This document shows positions 20,723-21,149 of a DNA stretch of 21,149 nucleotides, piece after piece. Both the position numbers and the translations under genes were made by a program. The stretch spans positions 1-21,149 of the IMG/VR virus record IMGVR_UViG_3300025131_000508. One strand, written 5' to 3'. Within the stretch, counting starts at the first letter, position 1. Every line of letters begins with the position of its first letter. Source of the stretch: a virus. The notes beneath the pieces are model-generated. The model made no database searches. It saw nothing but the letters and a program-made list of their open reading frames with translations, and had not been told where the DNA came from.

Positions 20723-20849
20723 GTTCGTTCCCGTCTCGGTGCTGGCTCAGTGGAAGCCCTGAGCGCCGCTCTGCGGCTTTGTGAAGTGCAGCCCCGGCAC
20801 GGGGCCGGGGCTGCACGGTTCAGTCGCTCTCGTCGCGCCCTGCGTCCTG
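20723..20849 (-). other. Gap after the capsid gene
   Basis: There is no gene here. It holds a strong hairpin (20786-20816), a small GCCGC/GCGGC hairpin near 20765-20777 and the GGAACGAAC leader of the next gene. I see no clear promoter. Confidence 0.5.
20786..20816 (-). terminator. Strong hairpin after the capsid gene
   Basis: A perfect 13-bp stem (GTGCAGCCCCGGC and its complement) with a five-base loop begins 33 bases after the capsid stop. No T-run follows, so it could act as a partial terminator or an RNA-stabilising end for the abundant capsid message. Confidence 0.5.
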
Positions 20850-21149
20850 CTAGACGATGACGTCGACCCACGCGAGCAAGGTGCTGAAGGGATCCCGCAG
20901 CACGATCCCGCCGTGACTCATGTACGCGTACGTGATCTGCTCGAAGCCCTGCGCCTGAGCGGGAAGCAGGGTGAAGCCCTGGCTCACGACGTTCTGAATG
21001 CCGCGCCGTCCCTTGCGGTGCACGATCACGCCGTCGGTGCCACCGGGGCCGGTGCCCTGGAGTTCGCGCGCCGTGTCGATCTTCGTGATCGACGGGTGAT
21101 CTGCGAGGAAGCGCTGAAGCACGCTTTCGTCGGAGTTCGGGAACCGGGT
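20850..21149 (-). CDS. Major capsid protein, C-terminal part, DUF2184-like
   Basis: The gene runs off the right edge; 99 residues are visible. In-frame codons continue beyond the GTG at 21122 to the window end (reading TRFPNSDES before VLQRFL), so that GTG is internal. The end has FTLLPAQAQGFEQITYAYMSHGGIVLRDP, matching the pattern of the DUF2184 capsid family (a P-Q/A-x-x-G-x-x-x-x-x-x-x-x-x-x-GGIVLR-P ending). Gene order (capsid, small protein, DUF4054, gpG) supports this. It would form the icosahedral shell. Confidence 0.78.
   Translation of the reverse strand, partial: TRFPNSDESVLQRFLADHPSITKIDTARELQGTGPGGTDGVIVHRKGRRGIQNVVSQGFTLLPAQAQGFEQITYAYMSHGGIVLRDPFSTLLAWVDVIV

Noticed and set aside
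20850-21122. The GTG at 21122 as start of a 90-residue gene
   Set aside because: The frame stays open to the window edge, has no ribosome site there, and matches the C-terminal end of a capsid family.
1-21149. tRNA, rRNA or integrase genes
   Set aside because: No cloverleaf with a TTCGA-type arm and CCA end, no rRNA-like stretch and no recombinase motif was seen. Small RNAs cannot be excluded by eye.

Overview
This 21.1-kb window is part of a tailed-phage or prophage genome. The evidence is a nearly complete contractile-tail (myovirus) structural module on the minus strand facing a short replication/recombination module on the plus strand. The DNA is GC-rich throughout and tightly packed, with stop/start overlaps of the ATGA or GTGA type. 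No integrase, tRNA, insertion sequence or CRISPR array was seen. The host cannot be named from sequence alone. The order of tail genes is that of small, simple myoviruses such as cyanophage Pam3 and Vibrio phage XM1, as I recall them; no database search was possible.

Plus strand, 56-5525: a family A DNA polymerase with proofreading domain; a 445-residue protein with a CxxC site and a probable OB-fold tail; an HNH nuclease; a small zinc-ribbon protein; a RuvC-like Holliday-junction resolvase; and an 80-residue protein that may be a ribbon-helix-helix DNA binder. A possible 25-residue membrane peptide (5629-5706) follows. Its stop codon overlaps that of the converging lysis gene at 5703-5706.

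Minus strand, read from 21149 down to 5703: the C-terminal part of the major capsid protein; a small head protein; a DUF4054-like connector; a gp10/gpG-like tail-completion protein; a head-closure protein; a tail terminator; the sheath; the tube; a tail-assembly chaperone with a programmed -1 frameshift; a 551-residue tape measure; a Dit-like protein; the baseplate plug; hub; spike; gp25-like wedge; baseplate J; a DUF2612-like wedge; three unrecognised tail-tip or fibre proteins; a YkuD-like endolysin with a C-terminal membrane segment; an unrecognised 154-residue protein; and a 97-residue membrane/coiled-coil protein.

The most striking signal is not a gene. A short palindrome, CGGCC-RY-GGCCG (usually inside TCGGCCATGGCCGA), occurs 19 times exactly and at least 5 more times with one mismatch. 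Fourteen exact copies are inside genes. The others are paired or single in four non-coding regions (about 2477-2560, 5503-5559, 13698-13766, 20349-20391). Three of these regions also share long flanks. A 41-bp block with 36 identical positions lies upstream of the plus-strand replication gene at 2610 and, inverted, upstream of the minus-strand baseplate operon at 13675. A 34-bp block with 32 identical positions is shared by 13711-13744 and 5523-5556. I read these as operator/promoter modules coordinating the two arms, laid over a genome-wide iterated palindrome. This is inference.

The second clear signal is a textbook -1 frameshift site, T-TTT-TTC, followed four bases later by a perfect 10-bp stem-loop, in the tail-assembly chaperone gene.
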